NCBI RefSeq assembly: GCF_022539315.1
Contig: NC_066328.1
Location: forward strand, 124,001 to 188,000
Length of the DNA: 64,000 nt
Direction of reading: 5' to 3'
Source: Serinus canaria
Lineage: Eukaryota > Chordata > Aves > Passeriformes > Fringillidae
Shown: positions 23,367-35,101 of the stretch, in pieces
How the letters are laid out: every line of letters begins with the position of its first letter
Position numbering within the stretch: position 1 is the first letter of the stretch
Notes under the pieces: model-generated
Told to the model about the DNA's origin: nothing
Database searches by the model: none
What the model saw: only the letters and a program-made list of their open reading frames with translations
Position numbers and translations under genes: made by a program

Positions 23367-23830
23367 TGTTGAGTGATTGGCAGAGTTCAAAAGATTCTTT
23401 CCACCCCTGGAGAACATTGGGCCATCCAGGTGTCATTTGTCCCCTGAGACTTACCCGTGTTACCTGGTTGGTGGGATTCCTACCCCTTCCCTCCCCCTCT
23501 CCCCAGGGTTAAAAGGAACCTTGCGGTTCGGGGAGTTCTGTTGGAGCTGTTACTGGATTCAGAGGCCTGTGGGCCGGGAATAAAACTCTGAATTGAAACC
23601 CTCCAGCAGAAGAGTCTCCTTTCCTTTATCCTTGCCTTAAAGCTTCTGCACCAGAGGTAAACCTGAGCTCCTGCATGTCTGGACTTGTCTTTAGCGCCCA
23701 GCTGCAGCATCCTGCTTAGCCAGAGGTGTCTCTGAGGTGAAAACACCGCAGTTGCCACCTTGTGGTCAAGCAGCACGGGCCAGACAAGCCCAGGCAGGTC
23801 CTGTTCCGGCTATATTGGTAATAATTACAA
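23367..23830 (+). mobile_element. LTR 'family C', plus orientation, start truncated
   Basis: It is homologous to the LTR at 51334-51716. Shared parts include 'gattggcag', 'gggccatccaggtgtc', 'ggttcggggagttctgtt', 'ggattcagaggcctgtgggc' and the polyadenylation signal in 'ccgggaataaaactctg'. This copy has the fuller U5, with 'cttctgcaccagaggtaaac', but lacks about 30 bp at the U3 start. That start meets the family A fragment two bases away. Confidence 0.8.
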
Positions 23831-24261
23831 TAATAAGCATGTCATTCTGTATTTGAAATGCTTCAGATAGTTATATTTTTTACAACATTTTGATGAAAAC
23901 ACAGATTTATAAATTTTGCTGTAATGTTTTTTTAATCATCTGATTTGATGAAGGTTGAAGTGCCCTGCTTATTGCTGTGCTGAGGTGGTTTGGCAACAGA
24001 AAAGTTATTTTCTCCTCTGCCTTCTGGACAATGTTAAAAATGGCATCTTTGCCTAAAGCAAATGTCTTTTTGCCACAGTCTCCAAAATTAGAACATATTC
24101 AGTTACTGTCCATCTTTTGATCTGTAACAATAAACTGCTGGACTTGTGCACTGCCTACCTTGTCCCCAACACTCACAGCTGAAGGTCCCCTGAGAGCTCT
24201 GTCATGTATCTGGAAATGATGGTTGAGCGGTGCAGCATTCCCTTCTAATTAGCATTGTGCT

Positions 24262-24848
24262 TGCTATAAATTATCAAATTGGCAGCTAAATTTATAATAA
24301 AATTTAGCAGATTTATTAGATCGATAACAAAAATAGAATTTCGAAAAACTACTACAGCTAAGGCAGCGTCAACCCCAGGAGTCAGCGCTGGATGAACTTG
24401 GATCCGACTGACGTGTCAGCATCTCCTCAGTGGATCACCCCGACTGCTTCATGCTGCTAGCTTATATACTGTTTATTCTGCCTGAGGCAGAAATGACCAA
24501 AGGTTCTTTTGTGTCTCTTCACATGTATAACTGGGATTATACAGATGCAGAAACATCCAAAAGCCAGTCCAGATGTCTGGATGGCTGTCTGAACTCTTCG
24601 GAAGAGCCTTCTTTGACATGTAGCAGAGTGGCACTGGTGCTGGAGTTGGTAGATGCAATCTTCTTAGGTGCAAGTCCTTGTGAGTGGCTCAGACATTGCT
24701 GGGAAGTCGGCAATCATGGCCCGGGAAGGTTTCATTCATATGTTAACAGACTTGATATTATCTTAATGATGTCTGGGAACTAATTGAATAGAAATAAGAC
24801 TCTGCTCCCAGCCAGGGTGGTCAAAGACATAATTTGGATCTTATTACA
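24262..24848 (-). mobile_element. Solo LTR of the provirus family ('family A'), minus orientation
   Basis: Read on the minus strand it starts TGTAATAAGATCC and ends AATTTATAGCA. Its whole length aligns with the provirus LTRs: 'cagacagccatccaga', 'gttatacatgtgaagagac', 'tggtcatttctgcctcaggc', the TATA box in 'cagtatataagctagc', 'ggggttgacgctgcctt', and the polyadenylation signal 'gatctaataaatctgc'. By eye it is roughly 70 percent identical, so it is clearly older than the provirus or from a sister lineage. No target duplication was found. Confidence 0.85.
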
Positions 24849-25230
24849 GGGTTTTCTGAGGTCCCAGGATGAGGGAAGAGACGACAACGTTGACTCCATG
24901 TATCAGAAGGCTTTGATTTATTATGATATGATATATAAGATATAGAAACTATACTAAAAGAGTAAAGAGAAAGGTTTCACTACAAGGCTAAGCTAAGAAT
25001 AGAAAAGAATGTGTAAACTGAAGTCTTCTCAGCCCGAGACGGGCCGAACAGGTGAATTGTGATAGGCTCTTAATTGGAAACAGTCCGACGGGGCCAATCA
25101 CAGATTTTCCCGTGGCATTCCACAGCAGCAGATGAGAATTGTTTAGTGTTCCAAGGCTTCTCAGCTCTAGGAAAGGAAAAATCCTAAGTAAAGGATTTTT
25201 CATAAAATATGTTGGCAACAGGATCTTACA
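24849..25230 (-). mobile_element. Solo LTR 'family B', minus orientation, abutting family A
   Basis: This is the reversed homologue of 30445-30831. On the minus strand it reads 'tatgaaaaatcctttactta', 'ctgctgctgtggaatgcc', 'tgattggccccgtcgg' (inverted CCAAT), 'tcttagcttagccttgtagt', 'atcataataaatcaaagcc', 'atacatggagtcaacg' and 'tcatcctgggacc'. Its U3 start is intact at 25230. The other end runs straight into the family A LTR, so that junction is probably truncated. Confidence 0.85.
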
Positions 25231-26329
25231 ATATTTTATACACATATATAGCATGAATTATCTCTACTATATACTACAGTGCTAATTGCCAAAACTTAAG
25301 TGGGATCTACTCTAAGGAACTGTAGGATAAAGGTCGTGTCTTCCAGCTCTGTATTCCGCTAATTCTCATTTCTGTGTTATTGATATCAAAGTGTGCTTTT
25401 CAGGGATGATCATAATCACATTCACAGTGGATATAAACATCACAAGTGCATGCAAAAGTGTAAGTTCAGAGTTGGTTTCTTTCTGTTAAATTGCATGCAA
25501 GCTTTATTAGTTTTTTCATGCATATTAAAACAATGAGTAGACCTTGAACTGAAGGTAAACAAGATTTTCTGAATGAGGCCAAGATGTTCTAGCCTGCCGA
25601 TCTTATACATTTTACTCCCTGCCCTATACAGTATAGAGTGGACAGAAAAACCAAGCTATGTTATATATAAACCGTAGCCTCTGCTAGGACAAGTATCTCA
25701 TGTTAAACTAAGAAAGACCTAAAAAGTGTAGTAAAACATGCAGAGGCTCATGGTAAGCCCAGAAATGCAAGCTGCTTCTAAAATGTTTTATAGTAGCCCT
25801 TCTGCACCCAATAGCGTTCCATCCAGTGAGAGACAGAAAGACGAACGGAGTAGGATGGGAGATAGCCAGTGTCACTTTTGTGCTAATATTCAGTACCCGC
25901 TTGCTGCTTTCTTTCCCCTGTCTTGGACTGCAACCTCAGCCCCACTTTTCCTGCTGTACTCTCAGCTGACAAGCTGCAGGGGTAGACAGGCCTGGCTGAG
26001 GACAATTTCTTCAGGCAGGAAAGTGCAGCTGCACATACCTTAGTGGCTCAAAAATTTACAGCAACATCCCCATTTATTTCCATCGCTTTGTATAAAGCAA
26101 TGTGTCTCGGATTGGAGACAAGAGAAAGCGCTCTGGAACAAATGTTTCCTCTGAAGAAAAGGGTTTCAGCAATCTCTTCCCGCAAATAAGAAATTAATGG
26201 TTTAAAGAGGGAAAAGCCAGCCATTTGTTGACAAATCAAGTGTCCACACGGCACAGGAAAAAAGTGAAGAAATACTAGATATTGAATTGTCAGAACAATA
26301 CCACACACCAAAAACAATACAAAACAAAA

Positions 26330-26363
<34 letters not shown>

Positions 26364-26940
26364 AAGAAAAAAACCCAAGTTTACACAGCAGCTCGGAAGA
26401 AAAAAAAACATATGGGAACCTGGTGCATCTCTGGTCTCCTCTTTACAGCATATGAAGCTGGTGGATTTAGGGTCCTTCCGTTCGCTGGGTCGGCTTTCCT
26501 GAGGTCTGGGGCCAGGATAGACCGGCCGTTCGGCTCACCCGCTTCTCTCTTTGATAGTCCTCTCTGACCAGACCAAACCAAACCGAACAGTTCAGGAGAA
26601 AATAAAGGACGCCGAGGGATTGTTGCCACAGTCTCCAAGGCCAGGGCAAGGGAAAAACTTTTCTGACTAGGCTAAGAAAAAACCCCAAGCTAGCTAAGCA
26701 ACAAAAAGAGCCCACTCTTCTCGGCACCACCGACGCCTGGGGAGTGAGGTTTGGAAAAGCCCGCGGAAGAGCCCAAGGGCTCCCCCTGCCCCGGACTCAC
26801 CTTAAAGCTACAGCTACTGTTCCTGGGCCTAGAGCAGACGGTCAGAGGACAGAAAACCACCCCAAGACACAATGTATGAAGGAGATCAGACTCTAGCAGA
26901 GACACCACAAACCTCAGCTGCATCCAGAAGAGACCTTCAG
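25231..26940. other. Intergenic, with a poly-A run at about 26329-26360
   Basis: No gene recognised. The run beginning 'caaaacaaaacaaaaaaaaa' is over 30 bp long, and it is not preceded by a recognisable processed gene. Between about 26440 and 26930 the sequence becomes GC-richer and reads like the leader or exon of something ('ggcaccaccgacgcctgggg'), but I cannot assign it. Confidence 0.4.
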
Positions 26941-26979
26941 AACAAATTTCAGGTGACAGATGCTCAGGTATGGCTGTTA

Positions 26980-27190
26980 CTCTTGTGCCAAGAATGACGC
27001 AAGAATAGATGGATGACCCAAATGCAAAAGGAGAAAAGAAGGCTTTATTGTAAAAGAATCTTCGGATTTTATAGACTGATATGATACATTCCAGCTGCAG
27101 ATTATTTATAATAACAAGTTATTACATTCTTACAGCTTCCTAAAAATTCTCACAAGCTACTGGGAGAAACAATTGTCGTTTCTCTCTTCC
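26980..27190 (-). mobile_element. Possible LTR R/U5 fragment, minus orientation
   Basis: On the minus strand there is 'ctataaaatccgaagattc' (TATA-like) and then 'ttttacaataaagccttctt' (polyadenylation signal), in the order of an LTR. Only about 200 bp are recognisable, and neither end is fixed. Confidence 0.4.
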
Positions 27191-30100
27191 TGACAGGCTG
27201 GCATCCACATATGGCAATAAAGGGTGCAGGACAAGTACCAAAGAGTCAAGTTGCCTTTATTAGAGGCTCAGCAAAAAGGGAAATGTGACAAGAACAAGGA
27301 ATATAATTAACTAGCAGGTCTGCTTAACTTGGTGCCACAGTAAATCCATAGTGAGTTTGTGTCTGGTGAACCTGTGGGAGGGATAGTCTCTAAGCTGACT
27401 GGGATGAACTACAGCAAGTGGAGCAGCAATGCCAGGGAAGGGGGTTTATTAATTACATGAAAGAGAGCTCTCACAGCAGCAGGACATTACAGGACAAAAA
27501 GAACAGCTCATCCCTCAGACACTGAAGGGCACAAACACACACCAGCATGGGGTTTCCTGCCACTGTGAACACTTTTCCTTCCTGCTATTTGTTCCATGCT
27601 TTGGGATTTTCCTCCCTTTCAGCCCCGATGTCAGCAGCACATATCACTGACAAGCCTCTGACAGCAGCAGCAGGGAAGGGAGATCTGGCAGCAGAATATC
27701 CCTGGGGGGACCTTGCAAGCCTGAGAAGAGACATGGGCTGGTCAGTGAGAATAACACAGAGCCATTAGAAGGAGATGGCAAAATATGTTGAACTTCTAGA
27801 TAATAATTCTCCTGCTGCGTCTGTTTTCAGAGGAAACACACATTTTATTGCAAAATTAAGTATAAAATAAAATCCTTCTCCTGCCTGAAAACATTATCTA
27901 TACTACAACTGTACTTTAAACTTTAAGCTGACTATTCATGACTGAAGAGAATTTTTCTTTTCAAAAAGGTTTAATACATGTTACAAACCAAATCTTGCTG
28001 TTTTCTCTCATGTAAGGCAATCACTTCGGAACAGAATGCAAATAATGACATATGCTTCAATATGTTAAATGTTAAAGGACTGTTCAGAACACTTGCGGAA
28101 TCCCTGAGACTGAGACTTGTTAATAGAAAATCCAGATAAACAAGAGGAAGCGTACACCAGGAGAGATTGCCTGTTTTCAGATAGAAAATTAATTCTATTA
28201 AATCAGAAAAAAACTGGCACAAGAAAGTCAGGGGCTTGATACTACTTCCAGTGAGCTTTCTGTAAAACTTATGTTAAAATTACAATTATCTGCATAGGTT
28301 TTTATGAGACGACTAAAACCAGGACTTCCAAGAGCTCTAGAAAATAACAAAAGTGCTACTAAATTTACAGCCAGGGGAAAATGTTACTATGATATATTTA
28401 TGGATGCACAACTGAAGGAACCAGGTAATAGTTCAAATGAAAATCAGAATGAGCATCTATAAATTCAAGTTAATTATTGAGATGACTGGGATTTGACAGA
28501 ACATAAGAGGCCCAATAGCCAAGAGACAATACTAAACTCGTAGATATCCTTACAAAGTAGAACCTAAGGTAAATCTTTAGTAAACAAACTTCTGACAAAC
28601 ATGCTCCAGGATTTACAAGCCATTGTGGATTCTCCTCCTCAAAGGGTTTCTTCAAGGATGGTTTCCATAGATTGTGTTCAGAATCTCCATCATACTTGTC
28701 AGCTAATTAATTTTTCTTATCAAATATTAGTCTTCTTCCTTGAAGCAATAATGGAAGAAGAATGCTACTCCTCTATCTGGTTTGGTCTGGTTCTTTTGCC
28801 ATAAGTGCTGTGAGTAGATGAGGTTTCTGATGCATGGTAGCTTCTTTGGTTTTAATTTTTCTGCTCTCCTTCCTCTGTTTCCCATGCAAAAGCCCACACT
28901 TCATCTACTTCATAAAGGCTTGATACCAGATACACGATGGAAATAGCAACACTCTGATGGAAAATACTATTGTTCAGGGTTCAGACTGACATCCCAAATG
29001 GTTTCTAGATCATAGGTTTTTAGTCAGTCATGTCTGTTAGATCTGATTATGTCTTGGGAAGTTCTCACAACAGCACAGACACCAGAGTTGCTGATGTGCG
29101 GATTCAGGAGGAAGTATTAAATCTGGCCATGTTCAGAAAATTAATGGACGAAGCAACTGAAATATTTTTATGCCTGTCCCTTTCCTCACTAAAAACAGCC
29201 TAGAGATTCTTCTAGACACAGGGTAGCCTGAATGTGTGCAAACATTCATGAGACCATTACAAATCCCTCATGAGTCTCTGACCTCCCCATCACTAGTCCT
29301 ATATCCTCATTCTCACTAAGGGCTTAGAAATCAAACTCACTACCAATCTATATTCTGGGTCAGGAGCTGGTGCTAAAAAGGAGGAAGAATAATAAAATTC
29401 AAAAACTAAGTTAATTCTACACAAGAAATTCACACAACCTGTTATCCAAGGATTGAAAGGAGGGAGGGGGCAATATATCATAAATGTGAAAAAACCATAT
29501 AATAGTTACATAGATATAACATGGAACATTATGCAATATACAATGATAGATACTCCCATATGCACACAATATATATACAGAAAATATTTCTAAAATTTAA
29601 ATATATAGATGATATTGATAGATATAGATGATATAGATATACATATAGATTATATATAGATTTAGAAAAATGTTTCTGGAGGAAAAAAATGTGTGTCCAG
29701 ACTCAATATGCAAATAAAACCAGTAACTTCATTATTTACATTACAGGATGCTGATACATTTTTCCTATTCATCCCTTAGGCACCACATTGACTTTTATTC
29801 AGCATATTTTTTGTAAGAACTGTGGTTGGAACACAGGCTCCTGAAGTGGACACAAATGCCAGCAGTGACACAAACATAGGTTAGAAGCGCTACAAAGCTT
29901 AGCACAGAATAGGGTCCTGTTCTCCAAAGCACTGTTGGAACACCCCCCACCTGAGACCTGAAGATCACTAGAAAAGCTCTAAAGTTCTAACACTAGTTTT
30001 CAAATCAATCACACACAGGATATACATGGTTTTATATAAATATATATTCAAAATTTATATATGTATAAAAGCATATACATCTATATAAATGTTATTGTTA

Positions 30101-30444
30101 TCCAGACACTTTTATTTTTCCTAATTGCTATTACAAAACAATCTTGGTTGGCCAAAAGAATTCCTTTCAGGGTCTGGCTCATAGTGTACTGGGTCTAGCT
30201 GGGAAAGAGTTTGTTTTGTGCACAGCAGCTGATGCTATGCTCACGCTGGTGAGGAGAACAGTGTTGGTCACACAGCCACACTTATTTAGCTGACCAGAGA
30301 TGTCCCATGCCATCTCAAATCGTGTTCAGCAAGTAAGCTGGGGAGGTTTTTCCAATGTATCCATGTTGATCATTGCCTGAGACCAGGTGGACATAAGTCC
30401 GCTGATGATCAGTGGTTGTTTGTGCATCACTTGGTGTGGGTTTT
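27191..30444. other. Intergenic, AT-rich, no gene recognised
   Basis: There are no supportable exons. Around 29575-29660 and 30035-30095 are AT-rich microsatellite-like runs of 'atatagat' and 'tatataaat' units. A second 'ggcaataaagggtgcagg' near 27212 hints at another LTR remnant. The remainder shows nothing that I can name. Confidence 0.5.
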
Positions 30445-30831
30445 TGTCACCGACATGTTTTATGAAAAATCCTTTCCTTAGGATTTCTCCCCTCCTGAGA
30501 AACTGAGAGGCCTCAGGAACAAATGTAAACAATTCTTATCTACTGCTGTGGAATGCAACAGGGGAAATCTCTGATTGGCCTCGTCAGGCTGTTTCCAATT
30601 AAGAGCCAATCACAGATCACCTGTCTGGCCGGTCTCGGTCTGAGACAAGACTTTGTTATTTCATTCCTTTTCTATTCTTAGTTTAGCCTTGTAGTGAGAT
30701 CCTTTCCTCTATTCTTTTAGTATAGTTTTAATATATTATCTATCATATAATAATAAATCAAGCCTTCTGATACATGGAGTCAACTTTCTCATCTCTTCCC
30801 TCATCCTGGGACCCTTGTGAACAAGACAACA
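30445..30831 (+). mobile_element. Solo LTR 'family B' with 6-bp target duplication
   Basis: The element begins TGTCACCGACATG and ends CAAGACAACA. It is flanked by GGTTTT at 30439-30444 and 30832-30837. It has an inverted CCAAT ('tgattggcctcgtcagg'), the 'cttagtttagccttgtagtg' stretch, and 'ataataataaatcaagcc' for polyadenylation. This LTR type is very common in songbird genomes, which is a main reason for calling the organism a passerine. The internal region has been lost. Confidence 0.88.
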
Positions 30832-30934
30832 GGTTTTTCCTTCATTTTTGTTCCCTTTCTTCACTTATTTATATTCTGTATCTCAACCTACAAGGCTTTG
30901 TGGTTTTTTTCCTCACTTTTGCCCTCTTGCACTT

Positions 30935-31561
30935 TGTCTTGGTTTTAAAAGACAGGTGTCTGCTAAGGAAGGCAGGAGCCTCTCTTGAAATGGAAAATGT
31001 CAGCCCCTTCCCTCTGAATTGTTATAATTTTGAAATTAAGGGGCTCTCAGGCAAAGATATGGGACTAGGAATACCAGTTTTTTATTAGGGAAAATAAAAA
31101 TAAAAATGCAGTAATACAAAACAACATTGACAGAGTCAGAATAGGACCTGATCCCCTGTTAATCAGGGTTCTGGTAGCAGTCCGATTAAAATGGTGGCTG
31201 CAGCCCTCCTGCAGTGCCAGGTGTGCTTCTGTTGGAGCAGGGATCCTGGAGAAGGGTGAAGTTTTCCTCTGAAGGTCCAGTGGTGGTGCAGATGGGCATG
31301 GTCTTCTTCTGGGAATGCAGTGGAGAAGAAAGCTGCTCCTCTGGGAATGCAGTGGGAAAAGGCTGCTGTGGTGTTCAAATGTCAGATTCTATCCAAGTAG
31401 GAATGCTTGGCTCCTCCCCCTGGGAGGAGCCTCTCCCAATGGGATGATGGAATTTTATCAGCCATGCAGTGACACTCAATGGCCCTGTTAATAGAAGATA
31501 TCTCCTGGAGGGAGGGTGGTTCTGGAAGAGATAAAGAAAACTGCTCCACCTGGTTTTAACA
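30935..31561 (-). mobile_element. Solo LTR, minus orientation (same family as 18643-19657)
   Basis: On the minus strand it starts TGTTAAAACCAGG and ends AAAACCAAGACA. It has a TATA-like 'ttggatagaatctgac' after a 'gggaggagccaagc' GC motif, and a polyadenylation signal in 'ttccctaataaaaaactgg'. The alignment with 19253-19657 covers the U3 half, and that with 16303-16450 covers the U5 end. No target duplication was seen. Confidence 0.8.
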
Positions 31562-32766
31562 GGCGGCCCAAAGAACAGAAAATAACTGTCCCACCTCTAA
31601 CAGATGGCAATAATATACACACCCCCAGCCACATCTTGCATTTGCCACCTAAGAGACCCTTCCAGTTCTCTTCTCCATCCCACTTGGATGCATGATCAGG
31701 TGAGTGGGGGGGGTCTGTCTGCCTAGCATAGCCGGGAAAGGACAAGGGTTGGCAGCTGAAGCATCCTCCTCACATAAGACAATAATGCTGTTTCAGCATC
31801 CTCCACACCTGCAGATCAAGGAAGGGGGTTATCATAGGGCAGGGCAAAATAAAAACTACATGGCCACAGAAGTGATGTCTAAAGCAACAGCATTTATAAA
31901 AATAGACTTTTAGGATTCCTTGTAGACTGACTCTTCACAAGTCAGTTGCTCCTAAAATTATTCTTGGACTATTTTCTGTAGATGTTGTTGAAAAACTTTT
32001 GTTTAACATCACATTTCCTTCTGTGTGTGAATCTTTGATCCACTGACACAAGTGAGTGGGAAGAAACTCCTGAGTTTGCAAATCCTGCTGCCAGCCGTGA
32101 GGGACAGACTGCCATGTAATAATCTTGCTCATGTATTTTCCAAGGTCTGTTTAGACCAGGTAATGCACTGGCCTGCAAAGATGCCATTGAGGGTCTGCCT
32201 TATTGATGGCTCTTTATGCCTCGTTTGGCTAGGGAATCCTCTTCAAATGGAAAGAGAAATATACTTGCCCTTTCAATCATACATGGAGTGTGGGATGCGT
32301 TATTTTCCCTTGTCATTGGCCTGCTCCTGTGATAATGAAGAACTTCTAATTAACACTTTGCTGGTTTCTATCAATTCATTTGTGCAGTGCTCCCTCCTCC
32401 CTTCAGAGAGCTATTCTCCATGTCTTATATAAGACACTTCCAGGAACATGCCTCTAGAGATGCCTTTTCCCCCAGAACATTGTATATTGGACTCCTGACT
32501 GTTGGGGAAGATGAAACGGAAAGTCTTATAAATATGATTGCCTGGCAAAAGATTTTGAGAATATGGAAACTATAGGTGAGATTGAAAAAAAAGCAAGCTT
32601 TGAGATCCCTTAGTTACTGAACACCTGGAAAACAATGGCATGGCCAGCTGAAGGTAATCCTCTTTTGATGAAACAACACCCTCTGCTTGCAGACAAGTCC
32701 AAGGGTCAGAGCAGATCCTACTAGCTTGGCAGAAGGGGTCCAAAGAGTAGTTTTTAGGGTTTAAAA
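31562..32766. other. Intergenic, no gene recognised
   Basis: A plus-strand frame of 126 codons at 32052-32432 has no recognisable family. It is more likely chance or an eroded element than a gene. Nothing else stands out. Confidence 0.45.
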
Positions 32767-33120
32767 TGTAACACAGTATGGTAATGTGATGATTCTTATA
32801 GGCTGTATGAAAATGCTATAGGATTTGTATCTTGTATTAAATTGGTTAGTAAGAATTAGAGTATTCAACACAGAAGAAGATTTATGTTATTGTAACAGGA
32901 ACCTCTCTCTCTCATCCTCTTTACCATGCTCTTGCCTTCTTTCTCTTTACCACTCTCTTTACCTCTCTCTCCCTCTTTGGGGCCTGCTCTGAGCTGTGGC
33001 TGGCAGCTCCCAGCAGGGCCCTGTGCTCAGGCCCTTTGCAATAAATCACAAGTTCCAAGAACTGGCTTCAGAGATTTCTCATCTCTGTCCTGACTGTCCT
33101 ACCCCCCCGTCACTCCTACA
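32767..33120 (+). mobile_element. Solo LTR, plus orientation (354 bp)
   Basis: It starts TGTAACACAGTATGG and ends GTCACTCCTACA. It contains a CT-rich stretch ('ctctttacctctctctccc'), and the polyadenylation signal in 'tttgcaataaatcacaag'. The TG...CA ends and internal order fit a passerine LTR. The flanks do not show a duplication. Confidence 0.7.
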
Positions 33121-33359
33121 CTGACCATTTTATGATGTAGTACAAACCAGTTTCTGCTGTACTGCTGTTCCCACCTTGTATTTACCACACAATTCCTTCC
33201 TTTCATGTGGGAAGTCTTATTCCTCTTATGAAATTTCCTCTCTCTGACTGAGGTCGGTTCCTCCAATTTATCTCCCTGTTCCAACTCCTTTCCCCTCAGC
33301 ATCCTCCAGCCTCTTCCCGTGTGGCTCAGGCCTGTGGGAGGCCTGGCCCAGGCTGTCTG

Positions 33360-33700
33360 TGGGGGTCTGCTGTGGGCTGCAGCTCAACCATGGTGGCAGC
33401 AGTGGAGCGAGTGAGCATGGAGGGCAATGAGAGGCTGCAGGATGAGCTGGGCCCCCGGCACCCAGGGCCTGACTGGGGCTCAGCGGGACCCACGGAAGGG
33501 ATATGATGGGAGGGTGAGGAGGGTCCACTCTACCTCAGCCTCTTCTAGGTTTGCCATACTGCTCTTCAACTACCTTCTCACCTTCAGCTCCTGCTTTGAC
33601 ATCCCCAGTGTCCTGCAGCAGCAGTTCCAGGACGTGGTGCCAGGGGTTGGTTTTGGGGGTACATGCTGGGCCTCTGTCCAGGCCATGTGAAAAGGGGGTG
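33360..33700 (+). pseudogene. Possible gene fragment resembling an MFSD1-like transporter
   Basis: The segment after 'cctcagcctcttctag' (a good splice acceptor) reads RFAILLFNYLLTFSSCFDIP, then SVLQQQFQ. This looks like the first membrane helix of MFSD1-type major-facilitator proteins, which have a Phe-Asp/Tyr-Asp, Pro, LQ pattern after the helix. Upstream is a GC-rich open stretch with an ATG at 33390 and a GTGAGG donor. These would make an intron of only about 40 bp, as in compact avian microchromosome genes. The frame closes at 33690, and nothing of the remaining transporter follows. I read it as a displaced, broken gene fragment; the family call is tentative. Confidence 0.35.
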
Positions 33701-34455
33701 AACCAGCAAAAAGAGGCATTGGCAGTGGAGTTTCCAAACCTTTTCCTGTGGTGTCGCTACCAGAGTCACGTTCCAGGGTCTTACCTCCCAGATGCTGGGG
33801 GTGAGTGGTTGTTACAGGCATATCCATTGTGGAGATGCATGAGCCAGGGCAAGCCACAAAGGGTTTGAGCTTTCTCTGCTGCCAGGATAACTGGGAATGT
33901 TAACACCTGCCCTTGCTCAATGGTTGTCAGCTCCCCATCTCCACACTAATAAAAGCCAGTCAGGACTTTGCACCACTGCACGTAGGAGACCCATAACATT
34001 GACCATCAGTACCTGCCCTGGGTAGGCGTCAGAGCGAGAGGCCGCTGTGGCGATTAGCTGGTTCACGGAAATGGTGAAGCAGGGCAAAGCAGGTGTGGAC
34101 AGGGAAGCAGGACCACCAGGATGAAAAACCGAGGGGGGAGGGGCCTAACCGACCCTTCAGGGGAGAACCCGCTTACTCCAAGAAACCCAAGGAATAATGG
34201 CTCTCGTTGTGTCACAGTTAACTGCTTTATCTGCTAAAGCTCCTCCCATAGCCTGATTTCCTGGGCGTTCTTCCCAGGCATCCGGGCATTTATCCCCGCA
34301 GCAAGTGTGGGGGAGGGGGATGTCGTTCACAGCCCAATTGTGGAAGGTTCCTCTGCCCTGACTGGCTGCTGGGCAAAGCCTTCCCAGGGACAGGGCTACC
34401 AGCACACCTACAGCCCTTACAGGAATCTTCCATATGTGTAACGTATGTTGAGGCA
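33701..34455. other. Intergenic, with LTR-like remnants
   Basis: 'cactaataaaagccagtcagg' near 33945 looks like an LTR polyadenylation region on the plus strand. Between about 34150 and 34450 a minus-oriented U3-like stretch has 'ggggataaatgcccgg' as a TATA-like box. Neither can be bounded. The provirus inserted just after this, at AGGCA. Confidence 0.4.
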
Positions 34456-35078
34456 TGTAGTATATGATAGAGATAATTCATGCTTTGTAACTGTATAAAA
34501 ATTATAAAGATCCAACCATGCCTCTGACCCCCATGGCCAGAAGCAGGGCTTTCCTTTCAAAAGATTTCCCAGACTCACCCAGATAAAATCATGACTATTA
34601 ACGAATGAATGAGTCCTTCCTGGGCTATCATCGACCATTTCCCAGGAATGTCCAGAACATTCACAGAACAGCACCTGGAAGAGATTACATCGAGGAATGG
34701 TGATGTCCTGGCTACAATTGAAAAGAAGACCATTTCGAGGAACCCAGACAGCCATCCAAACCTATGGACTGACTTTTGTACAGGACTGAATCTGTATAGT
34801 TCCTGTTATACATATGTAGAGACTTACAGAAATCTTAGGTCATTTCTGCTCCAGGCAGAATAAACTGTATATAAGCTGGCTACCTGGAGCAGTTGGTGTG
34901 AAACTCTGGGGAGACGCTGACACTACGTCGGTTCGACCCAGGTTCACCCAGCGTCAAAGTCCGGGGTTGACACTGTCTTGGCTGTGGCGGTTTTATAATA
35001 TTCTATATTTTGATTGTTGATCTAATAAATTTATAAAATTTTTTATAAATTTGGCTGCTGATTTGATCATTTACAACA
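34456..35078 (+). repeat. 5' LTR of the provirus (623 bp)
   Basis: It starts TGTAGTATATGATAG and ends CATTTACAACA. A TATA box lies at about 34867-34874 ('ctgtatataagctgg'), and a polyadenylation signal at 35024-35029 ('tctaataaattt'). It contains a segment around 34919-34958 ('gacactacgtcggttcgacc' and on) that is absent from the 3' LTR. Confidence 0.96.
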
Positions 35079-35081
35079 AAT

Positions 35082-35101
35082 TGGTGACGGCCCGACGTGA
35101 T
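35082..35101 (+). other. Primer-binding site, tRNA-Trp-like with 2 extra bases
   Basis: Three bases after the LTR, the sequence is TGGTGACGGCCCGACGTGAT. The established tRNA-Trp site of avian retroviruses is TGGTGACCCCGACGTGAT. The match is complete except for an extra GG after TGGTGAC. The identity of the primer is therefore inferred, but no other common tRNA fits as well. Confidence 0.8.

Noticed and set aside
26329..26360. Poly-A tail of a processed pseudogene
   Set aside because: No polyadenylation signal or recognisable gene precedes it, and no flanking duplication was seen.
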